DNA of 41,873 bases from the NCBI GenBank assembly GCA_035476815.1, contig DATILD010000049.1, positions 1-41,873 of the forward strand. Reading direction: 5' to 3'. The translations under genes and the position numbers were made by a program. Positions within the stretch are counted from its first letter, which is position 1, and the number at the start of each line of letters is the position of its first letter. Shown piece by piece: positions 31,784 through 41,514 of the stretch. Source of the stretch: Methylibium sp035476815. Its GTDB lineage: Bacteria > Pseudomonadota > Gammaproteobacteria > Burkholderiales > Burkholderiaceae_C. The notes below the pieces were generated by a model. The model had not been told where the DNA came from. It saw only the letters and a list, made by a program, of their open reading frames with translations, and did not search any database.

Positions 31784-32002
31784 ATGAACCGTGCATCACT
31801 GCAGGCCCTGACCTGGGGGACGATCTCCGCGGCCGTGGCCAGTGCGATGCTGCTGGCCGCCCATGGCGACGACACCGACGCCTGGGGTCCGGAACGCGAT
31901 GCCGCGACCTCGACCAACCGCCCTGCCGCGGTGCCGGCGATGACCCCCGTCGGTGCGGCCGCACCCCGGCGCGAGGGTCCGTCGGGCGCCGGGCGTCCTT
32001 AG
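31784..32002 (+). CDS. Small exported or membrane-anchored protein, 72 residues
   Basis: A 72-residue protein with a hydrophobic N-terminal segment (about 8-27, ALTWGTISAAVASAMLLAA) that could be a signal peptide or single anchor, followed by a short polar, Ala/Pro/Arg-rich tail. A strong GAAGGAG site lies before the ATG at 31784, and the high third-position G/C supports coding. I do not recognise the family. The TAG stop overlaps the stop region of the convergent LysR gene by four bases (31999-32002). Confidence 0.65.
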   Translation: MNRASLQALTWGTISAAVASAMLLAAHGDDTDAWGPERDAATSTNRPAAVPAMTPVGAAAPRREGPSGAGRP

Positions 32003-32937
32003 CCGCCCAGCGCCGCCCGGGCGCCGGCGATCAGCGCCGCGCCGACCTCGTCGAGCCGCGCGGCGCGCTGCGCCGGGCCGCTGTCGTCGCCCAGCTTCCA
32101 CTGGTGCCAGTGCAGCGTGACGGGGATGCTGACCTCGGCATGCAGCGGCAGCAGTTCGCCGCGTGCCAGCCGCTCGCGCACCTGCAGCTCGGGCAGCACG
32201 CCGACGCCCCAACCGAGCGTCGCCGCGCGCGCATAGGCCTCGGACGAGGGCACGAAGCGCTCCTCCAGCCGCGGTCCCTTGACGCCGAAGGCGCGTGACA
32301 CCCATTGCGCCTGCATGTCGTCCTTGCGGTTGAAGACCAGGAAGGGCACGGTCGCGAAGTTGCCACGGTGCAGGCCGGCCGCGGCATCGCCGCCGAGCAC
32401 CCGCTCGACGAAGCCGGGGCTCGCCACCGCGACATAGCGCATCACGCCCAGCACCGTGACCCGGCAGCCGCGCAGCGCCTGCGGCACGGTCGACACGCAG
32501 CCCAGCACCTGGCCCTGGCGCAGCCACTCATGGGTGAAGTCCTGGTCGTCGACGATCAGCTCGAGGCCGAAGCCGTCCGACAGCCCCTGCTGCACCAGCG
32601 GGTCCAGCGCCGGCAACACCCAGGTCGCCAGGCTGTCGGCGTTGACCGCGATCGGCAGCCGCGCCTGGGTGTGGACATGCGCGCCGAGCTCGCGCGCCAC
32701 GTCGGCGCGCATCGCCTGCAGCTGGCGGGCGAAGCGCAGCAGCACCTTGCCCGGCTCGGTGAGCCGCAGCGGCCGCGAGCGCACCACCAGCAGCTGGCCG
32801 ACCTGCGATTCGAGCGCGCGCAGGCGCTGCGACACCGCCGACTGCGTGATCGACAGCCGCTGCGCGGCGCGCTCGAAGCTGCCGGCGTCCGACAGCGCGG
32901 CCAGGCAGTCGAGCGCGGCGGGGTCGAGGTCCTGCAT
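31999..32937 (-). CDS. argP: LysR-family regulator, ArgP/IciA type
   Basis: A 312-residue LysR regulator. The N-terminal helix-turn-helix (about 3-62) reads LDCLAALSDAGSFERAAQRL and SITQSAVSQRLRALESQVG; the C-terminal effector domain (about 92-300) has ArgP-type parts such as PIAVNADSLATWVLPAL and WGVGVLPELQVRERL. ArgP proteins sense lysine or arginine and usually drive an exporter gene (lysE/argO). Here the divergent gene is a D-amino-acid dehydrogenase instead, 130 bases away. I chose the ATG at 32937, where the family-like MQDLDPAAL begins, over upstream in-frame starts. Confidence 0.88.
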   Translation of the reverse strand: MQDLDPAALDCLAALSDAGSFERAAQRLSITQSAVSQRLRALESQVGQLLVVRSRPLRLTEPGKVLLRFARQLQAMRADVARELGAHVHTQARLPIAVNADSLATWVLPALDPLVQQGLSDGFGLELIVDDQDFTHEWLRQGQVLGCVSTVPQALRGCRVTVLGVMRYVAVASPGFVERVLGGDAAAGLHRGNFATVPFLVFNRKDDMQAQWVSRAFGVKGPRLEERFVPSSEAYARAATLGWGVGVLPELQVRERLARGELLPLHAEVSIPVTLHWHQWKLGDDSGPAQRAARLDEVGAALIAGARAALGG

Positions 32938-33067
32938 CGCGGGCTCCGAAGCATCAACCGCGCTAATGTAAGGCGACGAAATTGAATCCGGCTTCACTGC
33001 CGCGGGGTCGCTGCCGACAATCCGATGCATCACCCCAGGCCGTCACGAGCGGCCGCAGGAGCCTGTC
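32938..33067. promoter_or_regulatory. Divergent promoter region between argP and dadA
   Basis: A 130-base spacer with a locally AT-rich part at about 32961-32998 (CGCTAATGTAAGGCGACGAA and following). It should hold the regulator's own site and the dadA promoter. No clear LysR inverted repeat could be fixed by eye. Confidence 0.4.
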
Positions 33068-34387
33068 ATGAAGGTCATCGTCCTCGGCGCCGGCATCATC
33101 GGCATCAGTACCGCCTGGTACCTGCTCGACGAGGGCCACGAGGTCACCGTGGTCGACCGCCAGAGCGACGCCGCGCTCGAGACCAGCTTCGCCAACGGCG
33201 CGCAGATCTCGGTCAGCTTCTGCGAGCCCTGGGCCAACGCCGGCGCGCCGCTGAAGGTGCTGAAGTGGCTCGCGCGCGACGACTCGCCGCTGCTGTTCCG
33301 CCCCAGGCTCGACGTCCATCAATGGCGCTGGGGCCTCGCCTTCCTCGGCCAGTGCAGCGACGCGGCCTTCGAGCGCAATGTCGCCCAGCTCGTCGCGCTC
33401 GGCCGCTACAGCCATGAGTCGCTGAAGGCGCTGGTGGCGGCCACCGGCATCGAGTACCAGCGGCTCGAGCGCGGCATCCTGCATTTCTTCAGCAGCCAGG
33501 CCGAGCTGGACGCCGGCGCCGCCGGCGCCGAGCTGATGCGACGCCACGGCGTCGACCGCCGCGTGCTGGGCCGCGACGAGGTGCTGAAGGTCGAACCCGC
33601 GCTCGCGGCCTACGGCGACAAGCTCTTTGGCGGCACCTACACGCCCAGCGACGAGTCGGGCGACGCGCGCGTCTTCACCCAGCAGCTCGCGCAGCGCTGC
33701 GCCGCGCGGGGCGCGACCTTCCTCTATGGCCACGCGATCGACGCGCTCGAAGCGGTGGATGGCCGCATCGCCACCGTGCGCGTGCGCGAGCTCGCCACCG
33801 GCGAGCGCAAGGCGCTGCGCGCCGACGCCTATGTGGCGGCGATGGGTTCGTTCACCGCGCCGCTGCTGCGTCCGCTCGGCGTCGCGCTGAACATCTATCC
33901 TGCCAAGGGCTACTCGGCGACGTTGAAGCTGAAGGCCCCGGAGCGTGCCAGCGTCGTCAGCATGATCGACGACGCGCGCAAGATCGCGATCTCGCGCCTC
34001 GGCGACGCGGTGCGCATCGCCGGCACGGCCGAGCTGGCCGGCTACGACATGCGGCTCGACAGTGCGACCGCCCAGGTCCGCTGCGCGGCGCTGGTGCGGC
34101 GCTACGAGGAGCTGTTCCCCGGCGTCGCCGACCCCCGCGAACCCCACTTCTGGACCGGGCTGCGCCCCAGCACGCCGACCAACATCCCCTACATCGGCCG
34201 CAGCCCGCTGCGCAACCTGTGGGTCAATGCCGGCCATGGCACGCTGGGCTGGACGCATGGCGCCGGCTCGGGCCGCGCGCTGGCCGAGCTGCTGAGCGGC
34301 CAGCGGCCGGCGCTGTCCGGTTTCGGCTTTTACGGTCGGGTACCGGCTGCGCCGCGGAGTGCCACCCGCCGACCCGCCGTCGCTTGA
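33068..34387 (+). CDS. dadA: D-amino-acid dehydrogenase small subunit, FAD-dependent
   Basis: DadA oxidises D-amino acids, mainly D-alanine, to 2-oxo acids and ammonia, passing electrons to the respiratory chain. The 439-residue protein begins with the FAD-binding VIVLGAGIIGISTAWYLLDE (residues 3-22), has ETSFANGAQISVSFCEPW in the family position, the EVLKVEPALAAYGDKLFGGTYT-type middle with TPSDESGDARVFTQQL, and ends with FWTGLRPSTPTNIPYIGRSP and NLWVNAGHGTLGWTHGAGSG, all typical for DadA. An AGGAG site precedes the ATG at 33068. It heads a run with a MoaD-like gene 33 bases downstream. Confidence 0.94.
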   Translation: MKVIVLGAGIIGISTAWYLLDEGHEVTVVDRQSDAALETSFANGAQISVSFCEPWANAGAPLKVLKWLARDDSPLLFRPRLDVHQWRWGLAFLGQCSDAAFERNVAQLVALGRYSHESLKALVAATGIEYQRLERGILHFFSSQAELDAGAAGAELMRRHGVDRRVLGRDEVLKVEPALAAYGDKLFGGTYTPSDESGDARVFTQQLAQRCAARGATFLYGHAIDALEAVDGRIATVRVRELATGERKALRADAYVAAMGSFTAPLLRPLGVALNIYPAKGYSATLKLKAPERASVVSMIDDARKIAISRLGDAVRIAGTAELAGYDMRLDSATAQVRCAALVRRYEELFPGVADPREPHFWTGLRPSTPTNIPYIGRSPLRNLWVNAGHGTLGWTHGAGSGRALAELLSGQRPALSGFGFYGRVPAAPRSATRRPAVA

Positions 34388-34420
34388 CCGGACACCCCGC
34401 CGCCGCACAATGAGGCGGCC

Positions 34421-34693
34421 GTGGTCACCGTCACCTTCACCTCGCACCTGCAGCGGCATGTGAGCATCCCGCGCCACGAGCTGGCGCAGGCGGCGACCCT
34501 GGGCGAGGCGCTGGCGCAGGTGTTCGCCGCCAACCCGCAGGCGCGCGGCTACATCCTCGACGACCAGGGCGGGCTGCGCGCCCATGTGGCGGTGTTCATC
34601 GACGGCCAGCGGGCGAGCGACCCGAAGCGACTCGGCGACCCGCTGCGACCCGACTCCGAAGTCCATGTGCTGCAGGCCCTGACCGGCGGCTGA
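34421..34693 (+). CDS. MoaD/ThiS-like beta-grasp protein
   Basis: A 90-residue ubiquitin-like protein. It shows a beta-grasp pattern (VTVTFTSHLQRHV, helix LGEALAQVFAANPQARGYIL, strand LRAHVAVFIDGQRASD) and ends with a C-terminal Gly-Gly (LQALTGG), the feature that MoaD and ThiS use to carry sulfur as a thiocarboxylate. No moaE, moeB or thiG is nearby, so molybdopterin or thiamine synthesis is not indicated. It starts with GTG at 34421 with GAGG upstream and lies 17 bases before an Asp-box propeller gene, with which it appears to form a pair. Its job is unknown. Confidence 0.8.
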   Translation: MVTVTFTSHLQRHVSIPRHELAQAATLGEALAQVFAANPQARGYILDDQGGLRAHVAVFIDGQRASDPKRLGDPLRPDSEVHVLQALTGG

Positions 34694-34710
34694 GCAGGAA
34701 GGAGACCCCC

Positions 34711-35799
<1,089 letters not shown>

Positions 35800-35994
35800 G
35801 CGCAGCAGACCCCTAGCTTGCATCCTCCCGATGGGGGATGCGTGTGGGAGCGTTCGCCGGAACCATGCGGAGCAGCGCTGTCACACGCTGCACACACACA
35901 CAGTCGGCGCGCGCTGGTCGCAGGCGGTTACCCCGTCTCTCTGCGCGACGCGTTCGATCCCAACGACGTCCTCCTATCCGGAGGGCTTCATCCG
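35800..35994 (+). ncRNA. Intergenic stretch, possible small RNA or 3' UTR
   Basis: This stretch lies between the propeller gene and a strong terminator. It holds a short CA-repeat (CACACACACACA at about 35894-35905), a small hairpin CCTCC-TATCC-GGAGG (35970-35984) and several shorter pairings, but no credible ORF. It could be the 3' end of the dadA operon transcript, or an independent small RNA ending at 36027. It matched no RNA family I know. Confidence 0.35.
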
Positions 35995-36027
35995 GCCCGT
36001 CTCCCTTTTGGAGGCGGGCTTTTTTTT
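35995..36027 (+). terminator. Strong intrinsic terminator with T8 tract
   Basis: A 10-bp stem, GCCCGTCTCC with GGAGGCGGGC (one G-T wobble), a five-base loop CTTTT and eight T (36020-36027). It ends plus-strand transcription three bases before the end of the convergent LysR gene. It is the strongest terminator in the window. Confidence 0.93.
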
Positions 36028-36029
36028 GA

Positions 36030-36962
36030 TCAGAAGCCGTCGGCCAGCGCCCCGCGCAGGTGATCGACCAGCGCCCGCACCGCGCGCGGCACCTGCGGGC
36101 TCCAGGGACGCAGCGCCCAGACCGCATCGCCGAAAAAGCCCACCGGCCGCCAGTCGGGCAGCAGCTCGCGCAGCCGTCCCGCCCGCAGCGCCGCGGCCGC
36201 GCTGAAGTCGGGCAGCAGCGCGATGCCCAGGCCGCTGAGCACCGCGTCGCGCAACACCTCGGAGTTGTTGGCGCGCAGCGGGCCGGCGACGGTGACGCGC
36301 CGGCGCTCCGGCTCGCCGCCTCGGCCGCGGGTTCGCTCGAAGGGCCAGACCGCCGGGCCGGGGCGCAGGTAGGGCAGGCAGTCGTGGGCGCCGAGGTCGG
36401 CCGGCTCGGCCGGTTCGCCGCGGCGCTTCAGATAGGCCGGCGCCGCCACCAGCAGCGTGCGCGAGGCGCACAGCTTCACCGCCACATGGCTGTCCGGCGG
36501 CGTGCCGGTGTGGCGCACCGCGAGGTCGTAGCCCTCGTGGGCGAGGTTGGCGAGGCGGTCCGACAGGTCGAGCTCGACGCGGATGCCCGGCCAGGCGCGC
36601 AGGAAGCCCTCGAGCTGCGGCGCGACCTGCTGGCGGCCGAGCGCGACCGGCGCGGTGACGCGCAGCAGCCCCTGCGGCCGCGCCGCCAGGTCGCGCACCG
36701 CCGCGAGGCTGTGCTCGATCTGCGCATACGAGGACGCGGTCTCCTCGACGAGTTGGCGGCCCGCCTCGGTCAGCCGCACGCTGCGCGTGGTGCGCGCCAG
36801 CAGCGGCACGCCGACGGCGCGCTCGAGCTCGGCGATGCGCTGGCTCACTGCCGCCTTCGACAGCCCGAGCCGCTGCGCCGCCTGGGTGTAGCTGCCGCAC
36901 TGCGCGATCACGCCGAGCGCATGCACATGGGGCCAGAGCGGGGCGGAAGTGACGGAAGTCAT
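36030..36962 (-). CDS. LysR-family transcriptional regulator
   Basis: A 310-residue LysR regulator. The helix-turn-helix is near the N-terminus (YTQAAQRLGLSKAAVSQRIA and ELERAVGVPLLARTTRSVRL, about 25-67), and the effector domain (about 95-300) has LLRVTAPVALGRQQVAPQLE and the YDLAVRHTGTPPDSHV segment, which puts it in the large AaeR/DsdC-like subgroup with TTRSVRLTEAG. The ligand is unknown. It is divergent from mmsA with 103 bases between the starts and an inverted repeat there, so it probably controls mmsA and itself. Confidence 0.9.
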   Translation of the reverse strand: MTSVTSAPLWPHVHALGVIAQCGSYTQAAQRLGLSKAAVSQRIAELERAVGVPLLARTTRSVRLTEAGRQLVEETASSYAQIEHSLAAVRDLAARPQGLLRVTAPVALGRQQVAPQLEGFLRAWPGIRVELDLSDRLANLAHEGYDLAVRHTGTPPDSHVAVKLCASRTLLVAAPAYLKRRGEPAEPADLGAHDCLPYLRPGPAVWPFERTRGRGGEPERRRVTVAGPLRANNSEVLRDAVLSGLGIALLPDFSAAAALRAGRLRELLPDWRPVGFFGDAVWALRPWSPQVPRAVRALVDHLRGALADGF

Positions 36963-36968
36963 GGGGCT

Positions 36969-36992
36969 GATTGTTTATCCAAACGAACAATC
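36969..36992. promoter_or_regulatory. Probable LysR operator between the regulator and mmsA
   Basis: GATTGTT (36969-36975) and AACAATC (36986-36992) form a perfect 7-bp inverted repeat with ten bases between, in an AT-rich island within GC-rich surroundings. This matches the general T-N11-A type LysR box. It lies seven bases from the regulator start codon, so binding would also repress the regulator's own gene. Confidence 0.6.
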
Positions 36993-37065
36993 AAGTCAGC
37001 CGGCATGGCTGGTCAGCGCGCGGCGGCGCGCCTACGCTTCGGGGATCGACCGTCAGGAGACACGC

Positions 37066-38586
<1,521 letters not shown>

Positions 38587-38592
38587 AGGCGT

Positions 38593-40419
38593 TCAGGACC
38601 CGACCGGCCCGCCGTCCCTTCGGCGGATCGCCACGGTGGCCGAGCGCGGCCGCGTGCCCGGCTCGCCGGGCCAGGTCGACGGCGTTGCTTCCCCCGGGTG
38701 CTGCACGTTGACGAACAGCGTGCGCGCGTCGGGCGCCATCACCGCGCCGGTGATCTCGCAGCCGGCCGGACCGGTGAGGAAGCGCCGCACCTCGCCGCTG
38801 GCCGGGTCGGCGCACAGCATCTGGTTGTGGCCGAGGCGGGCGTAGTCGCCCTGGCCGATCTTCGAGCCCGACACGTCGGTCTGGATCCACAGCAGGCCGC
38901 GCGCATCGACCATCAGGCCGTCGGGGCTGCCGAAGGCGTCGCCCCTGACGTTGCCGCGCGACTCGGCGCGTTCGTTGGCCGGGTCGCCGGCCAGCACGAA
39001 GTGCTCCCACGCGAAGCGCGTGCCGGCGAAGCCGCCGTCCTCGCGCCAGCGCAGGATATGGCCCATGGCGTTGGGGGCGCGCGGGTTGGCGGCGTCGGCG
39101 CCGGGGGCACCGGGCCGGCCGCGGGCGGCGTTGTTGGTGAGCGCGCAATAGACGTGGCCGGTGGAAGGATCGCCGGCGACCCATTCGGGCCGGTCCATCG
39201 GCGTGCCGCCGGCGGCGTCGGCGGCCTGGCGGGTCTTCACGAGCAGCTCGCCCTGGTTCGCGAACGCCTCGAGGCCCGGTCGGCCGGCGGCGAGTTCGAC
39301 CCATTCGCCGCGGCCCTCGGCGCCGAAGCGCGCGACATGGAGCGTGCCATGGTCGAGCAGTTCGCGGTTGGCCGCCGCGCCGCCGCGCTTGATGGCGTCG
39401 CGCGTGACGAACTTGTAGAGGTGCTCGAAGGCGCCATCCTCGCCCATGTAGACCACCGCGCGGCCGTCGGCCGCCTGCACCGTCCACGCGCCCTCGTGCG
39501 CGGCGCGGCCAAGGGCGGTGCGCTTGACCGGCGTGCTGGTCGCATCGAAGGGGTCGATCTCGACCACCCAGCCGAAGCGGTTGAACTCGTTCGGGTGCCT
39601 GCCGGCATCGAAGCGCTCGTCGTGCAGCGCCCAGCCGGCGCCCTGGCCGCCGCCGTCCAGGCCCCAGCGGCGCTGGTGCGCGTCGGGACGCTCGGGGCCA
39701 CGGAAGTACTGCGCGAAGTTCTCCTCGCAGGTCAGATAGGTGCCCCAGGGCGTGCGGCCGCTCGCGCAGTTGTTGAAGCTGCCGAGCACCTGGGTACCGG
39801 TCGGGTCGAGCGCGGTGCGCATGAGCGGGTGGCCGGCGGCCGGGCCGGCCAGGCGCATCGGCGTCGAGGCGGTGATGCGCCGTGCGTGGCGCGAGGGCCG
39901 CACGACACGCCAGCCGCCGTCGCGGCCGCGCGCCAGCTCGACGATCGACACGCCATGCGCCGCCTGCGACTTGCGCACCTTCTCGGCGCTCCAGTCCGCC
40001 GTGCCGTCGGCATGCAGCAGGCGTTCGTCGGTGTATTCGTGGTTCACCGCGAGCAGCCCGCGCTGGGCGTCGAGCGGGAAGTAGGCCATGCCGTCGTGGT
40101 GCATGCCGGCCTGCAGCGCCTGCTCGGCGGCGCTGTGGCTGGCGTCGGGCTGCCACGCCGGCATCGCGCCGGGCACGCCGACCGGGTCGCCCCAGGCGTA
40201 GATCACCTCGGCGACATAGCCCTCGGGTACCAGCACGCGGTCGGCGGTCGACGGCGGCACGGCCTTGAAGCCGATGCGCGAGGCGGCCGGCGCGGCCACC
40301 GCGCCGAGCGGCGCCAGCAGCGACGCGACGGCGCCGCCCAGGCCGCCCTGCACCCAGCGGCGCCGGGCCGGGTCGGACAGCGCGTGCAGGTCGGGCGGCG
40401 CGGGTCGGCGGCGGCTCAT
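38593..40419 (-). CDS. PhoX-family (DUF839) phosphatase-like protein, Tat-exported
   Basis: A 608-residue exported protein of the PhoX family. The N-terminus has a Tat-like signal with RRRWVQGGLGGAVASLLAP (about 19-37). Family parts are visible: GLLAVNHEYTDERLL, WGTYLTCEENFAQYF, GRAAHEGAWTV, VVYMGEDGAFEHLYKF, SPDGLMVDARGLLWIQTD and GPAGCEITGAVMAPD. PhoX phosphatases use iron and calcium to release phosphate from organic esters in the periplasm. Whether this member is a true phosphatase is not proven. It is the second phosphatase of the window besides the PhoD-like one. Its start lies 33 bases from a MITE-like element. Confidence 0.88.
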   Translation of the reverse strand: MSRRRPAPPDLHALSDPARRRWVQGGLGGAVASLLAPLGAVAAPAASRIGFKAVPPSTADRVLVPEGYVAEVIYAWGDPVGVPGAMPAWQPDASHSAAEQALQAGMHHDGMAYFPLDAQRGLLAVNHEYTDERLLHADGTADWSAEKVRKSQAAHGVSIVELARGRDGGWRVVRPSRHARRITASTPMRLAGPAAGHPLMRTALDPTGTQVLGSFNNCASGRTPWGTYLTCEENFAQYFRGPERPDAHQRRWGLDGGGQGAGWALHDERFDAGRHPNEFNRFGWVVEIDPFDATSTPVKRTALGRAAHEGAWTVQAADGRAVVYMGEDGAFEHLYKFVTRDAIKRGGAAANRELLDHGTLHVARFGAEGRGEWVELAAGRPGLEAFANQGELLVKTRQAADAAGGTPMDRPEWVAGDPSTGHVYCALTNNAARGRPGAPGADAANPRAPNAMGHILRWREDGGFAGTRFAWEHFVLAGDPANERAESRGNVRGDAFGSPDGLMVDARGLLWIQTDVSGSKIGQGDYARLGHNQMLCADPASGEVRRFLTGPAGCEITGAVMAPDARTLFVNVQHPGEATPSTWPGEPGTRPRSATVAIRRRDGGPVGS

Positions 40420-40452
40420 CGTGGCGCGATTCTGGCGTGCCGCCGCGTTACC

Positions 40453-40749
40453 CTAGGGCCTGTTAACGCTATCGGAGGGCTCGCGTGACCCAGGAAACGG
40501 CGGCCATCAAGGCGCAAAGCACAGCCGTAGCACGGCTACGGCGAGCATTTGCAACGCCGAGGGCCGCCGTTTCCTGGGATCACCCTAGGCCCGGAACGGG
40601 CCCCTTCGTGGCCCATGGCCCGGGCCGCGCAGGCCGCAGGGCGGCGTTGCTCGCTCGTTGCGTGCAGCAGCACGCGGCCTCGCTCGCGCCTTGCCTTGCA
40701 GCCTGCGCGACCCGGGCGCGAGCCCTCCGATAGCGTTAACAGGCCCTAG
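40453..40749. mobile_element. MITE-like element, 297 bp with 33-bp perfect terminal inverted repeats
   Basis: Bases 40453-40485 and 40717-40749 are perfect reverse complements over 33 bases, beginning CTAGGGCCTGTTAACGCTAT. Inside are further nested palindromes: 40485-40505 pairs with 40562-40583 with a single inserted base, and 40524-40531 pairs with 40535-40542 around a three-base loop. It encodes no credible protein. This structure fits a non-autonomous, transposase-mobilised element or a large REP-type repeat. Only this one copy is in the window. The outermost CTAG on both ends may be part of the repeat or a target duplication. Confidence 0.8.
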
Positions 40750-40752
40750 CCC

Positions 40753-41505
40753 ATGCGACCGCTCGTGCTGATCACCTGCGCCGGCCGCGGCATCGGTGCC
40801 GCCGCGGCGCAGCGCTGCGCCGCGGCCGGCTGGGCGGTGGCGGTCAACTACGCGCGCGACGGCGCCGCGGCGCAGGCCGTCGTGGACGCGATCGTCGCCG
40901 GCGGCGGCGAGGCCCGGGCCTTCGCGGCCGACGTGGCCGACGACGCGCAGGTCGTGGCGCTGTTCGCCGCCGTCGACGCCGCCTTCGGCCCCGGCCGGCT
41001 GCGCGGACTGGTCAACAACGCCGGCATCGTCGCGCCGGCCGCGCGCGTCGACGCCTACGACCCGGCGCGCGTGCGCCGGCTGTTCGAGGTCAATGTGTTC
41101 GGCAGCCTCGCCTGCGCCCGCGAGGCGTTGCGACGGCTGAGCACCGCACACGGCGGCGCCGGCGGCGCGATCGTCAACCTGTCGTCGGTGGCGGCGCGGC
41201 TCGGCGGCCCGGGCGAGTATGTCGACTACGCGGCGAGCAAGGGTGCGATCGAGAGCTTCACGATCGGGCTGGCGAAGGAGGTCGCCGCCGAGGGTGTGCG
41301 CGTCAACGCGGTGCGGCCCGGCATCATCGCCACCGAGATCCATGCCTCCGGCGGTCGTCCCGAACGTGCGAGTCAGATGGCCGGGCTGATCCCGATGCAG
41401 CGCCCGGGCACGGCCGACGAGGTGGCGCGCAGCATCGTCTGGCTGCTGTCGGACGAGGCGAGCTATGTCACCGGCGCGATCGTCGACGTCGGCGGCGGGC
41501 GCTGA
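40753..41505 (+). CDS. SDR-family oxidoreductase (glucose/ribitol or oxoacyl-reductase type)
   Basis: A 250-residue short-chain dehydrogenase. It has the cofactor loop in the unusual form ITCAGRGIG (residues 7-15, with Cys9 where Gly is normal), LVNNAGIV, Ser145 in VNLSSVAARL, Tyr159 and Lys163 in YVDYAASKGA and the NAVRPGIIATEIHASGG motif; the end SYVTGAIVDVGGGR is standard. The substrate cannot be told. The ATG lies three bases after the MITE-like element, so the element provides the whole upstream sequence. No good ribosome site is present (only AGG, at 40741-40743). Confidence 0.85.
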   Translation: MRPLVLITCAGRGIGAAAAQRCAAAGWAVAVNYARDGAAAQAVVDAIVAGGGEARAFAADVADDAQVVALFAAVDAAFGPGRLRGLVNNAGIVAPAARVDAYDPARVRRLFEVNVFGSLACAREALRRLSTAHGGAGGAIVNLSSVAARLGGPGEYVDYAASKGAIESFTIGLAKEVAAEGVRVNAVRPGIIATEIHASGGRPERASQMAGLIPMQRPGTADEVARSIVWLLSDEASYVTGAIVDVGGGR

Positions 41506-41514
41506 GCCGGCTCA
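41503..41514. repeat. 12-bp palindrome TGAGCCGGCTCA, second copy
   Basis: Identical to the palindrome at 14746-14757 and in the same setting: its ends are the stop codons of the SDR gene and of the convergent rlpA-like gene. Confidence 0.9.

Noticed and set aside
35950..35964. GCGTTCGATCCCAAC resembling a tRNA T-arm
   Set aside because: The flanking five bases do not pair, and no anticodon arm or acceptor stem could be built around it.
38698..40488. 596-codon open frame opposite the PhoX-like gene
   Set aside because: Antisense shadow; PhoX family motifs on the minus strand are decisive.
40485..40733. 82-codon open frame inside the MITE-like element
   Set aside because: It lies wholly within palindromic DNA, has no ribosome site, and its translation reflects the inverted repeats.
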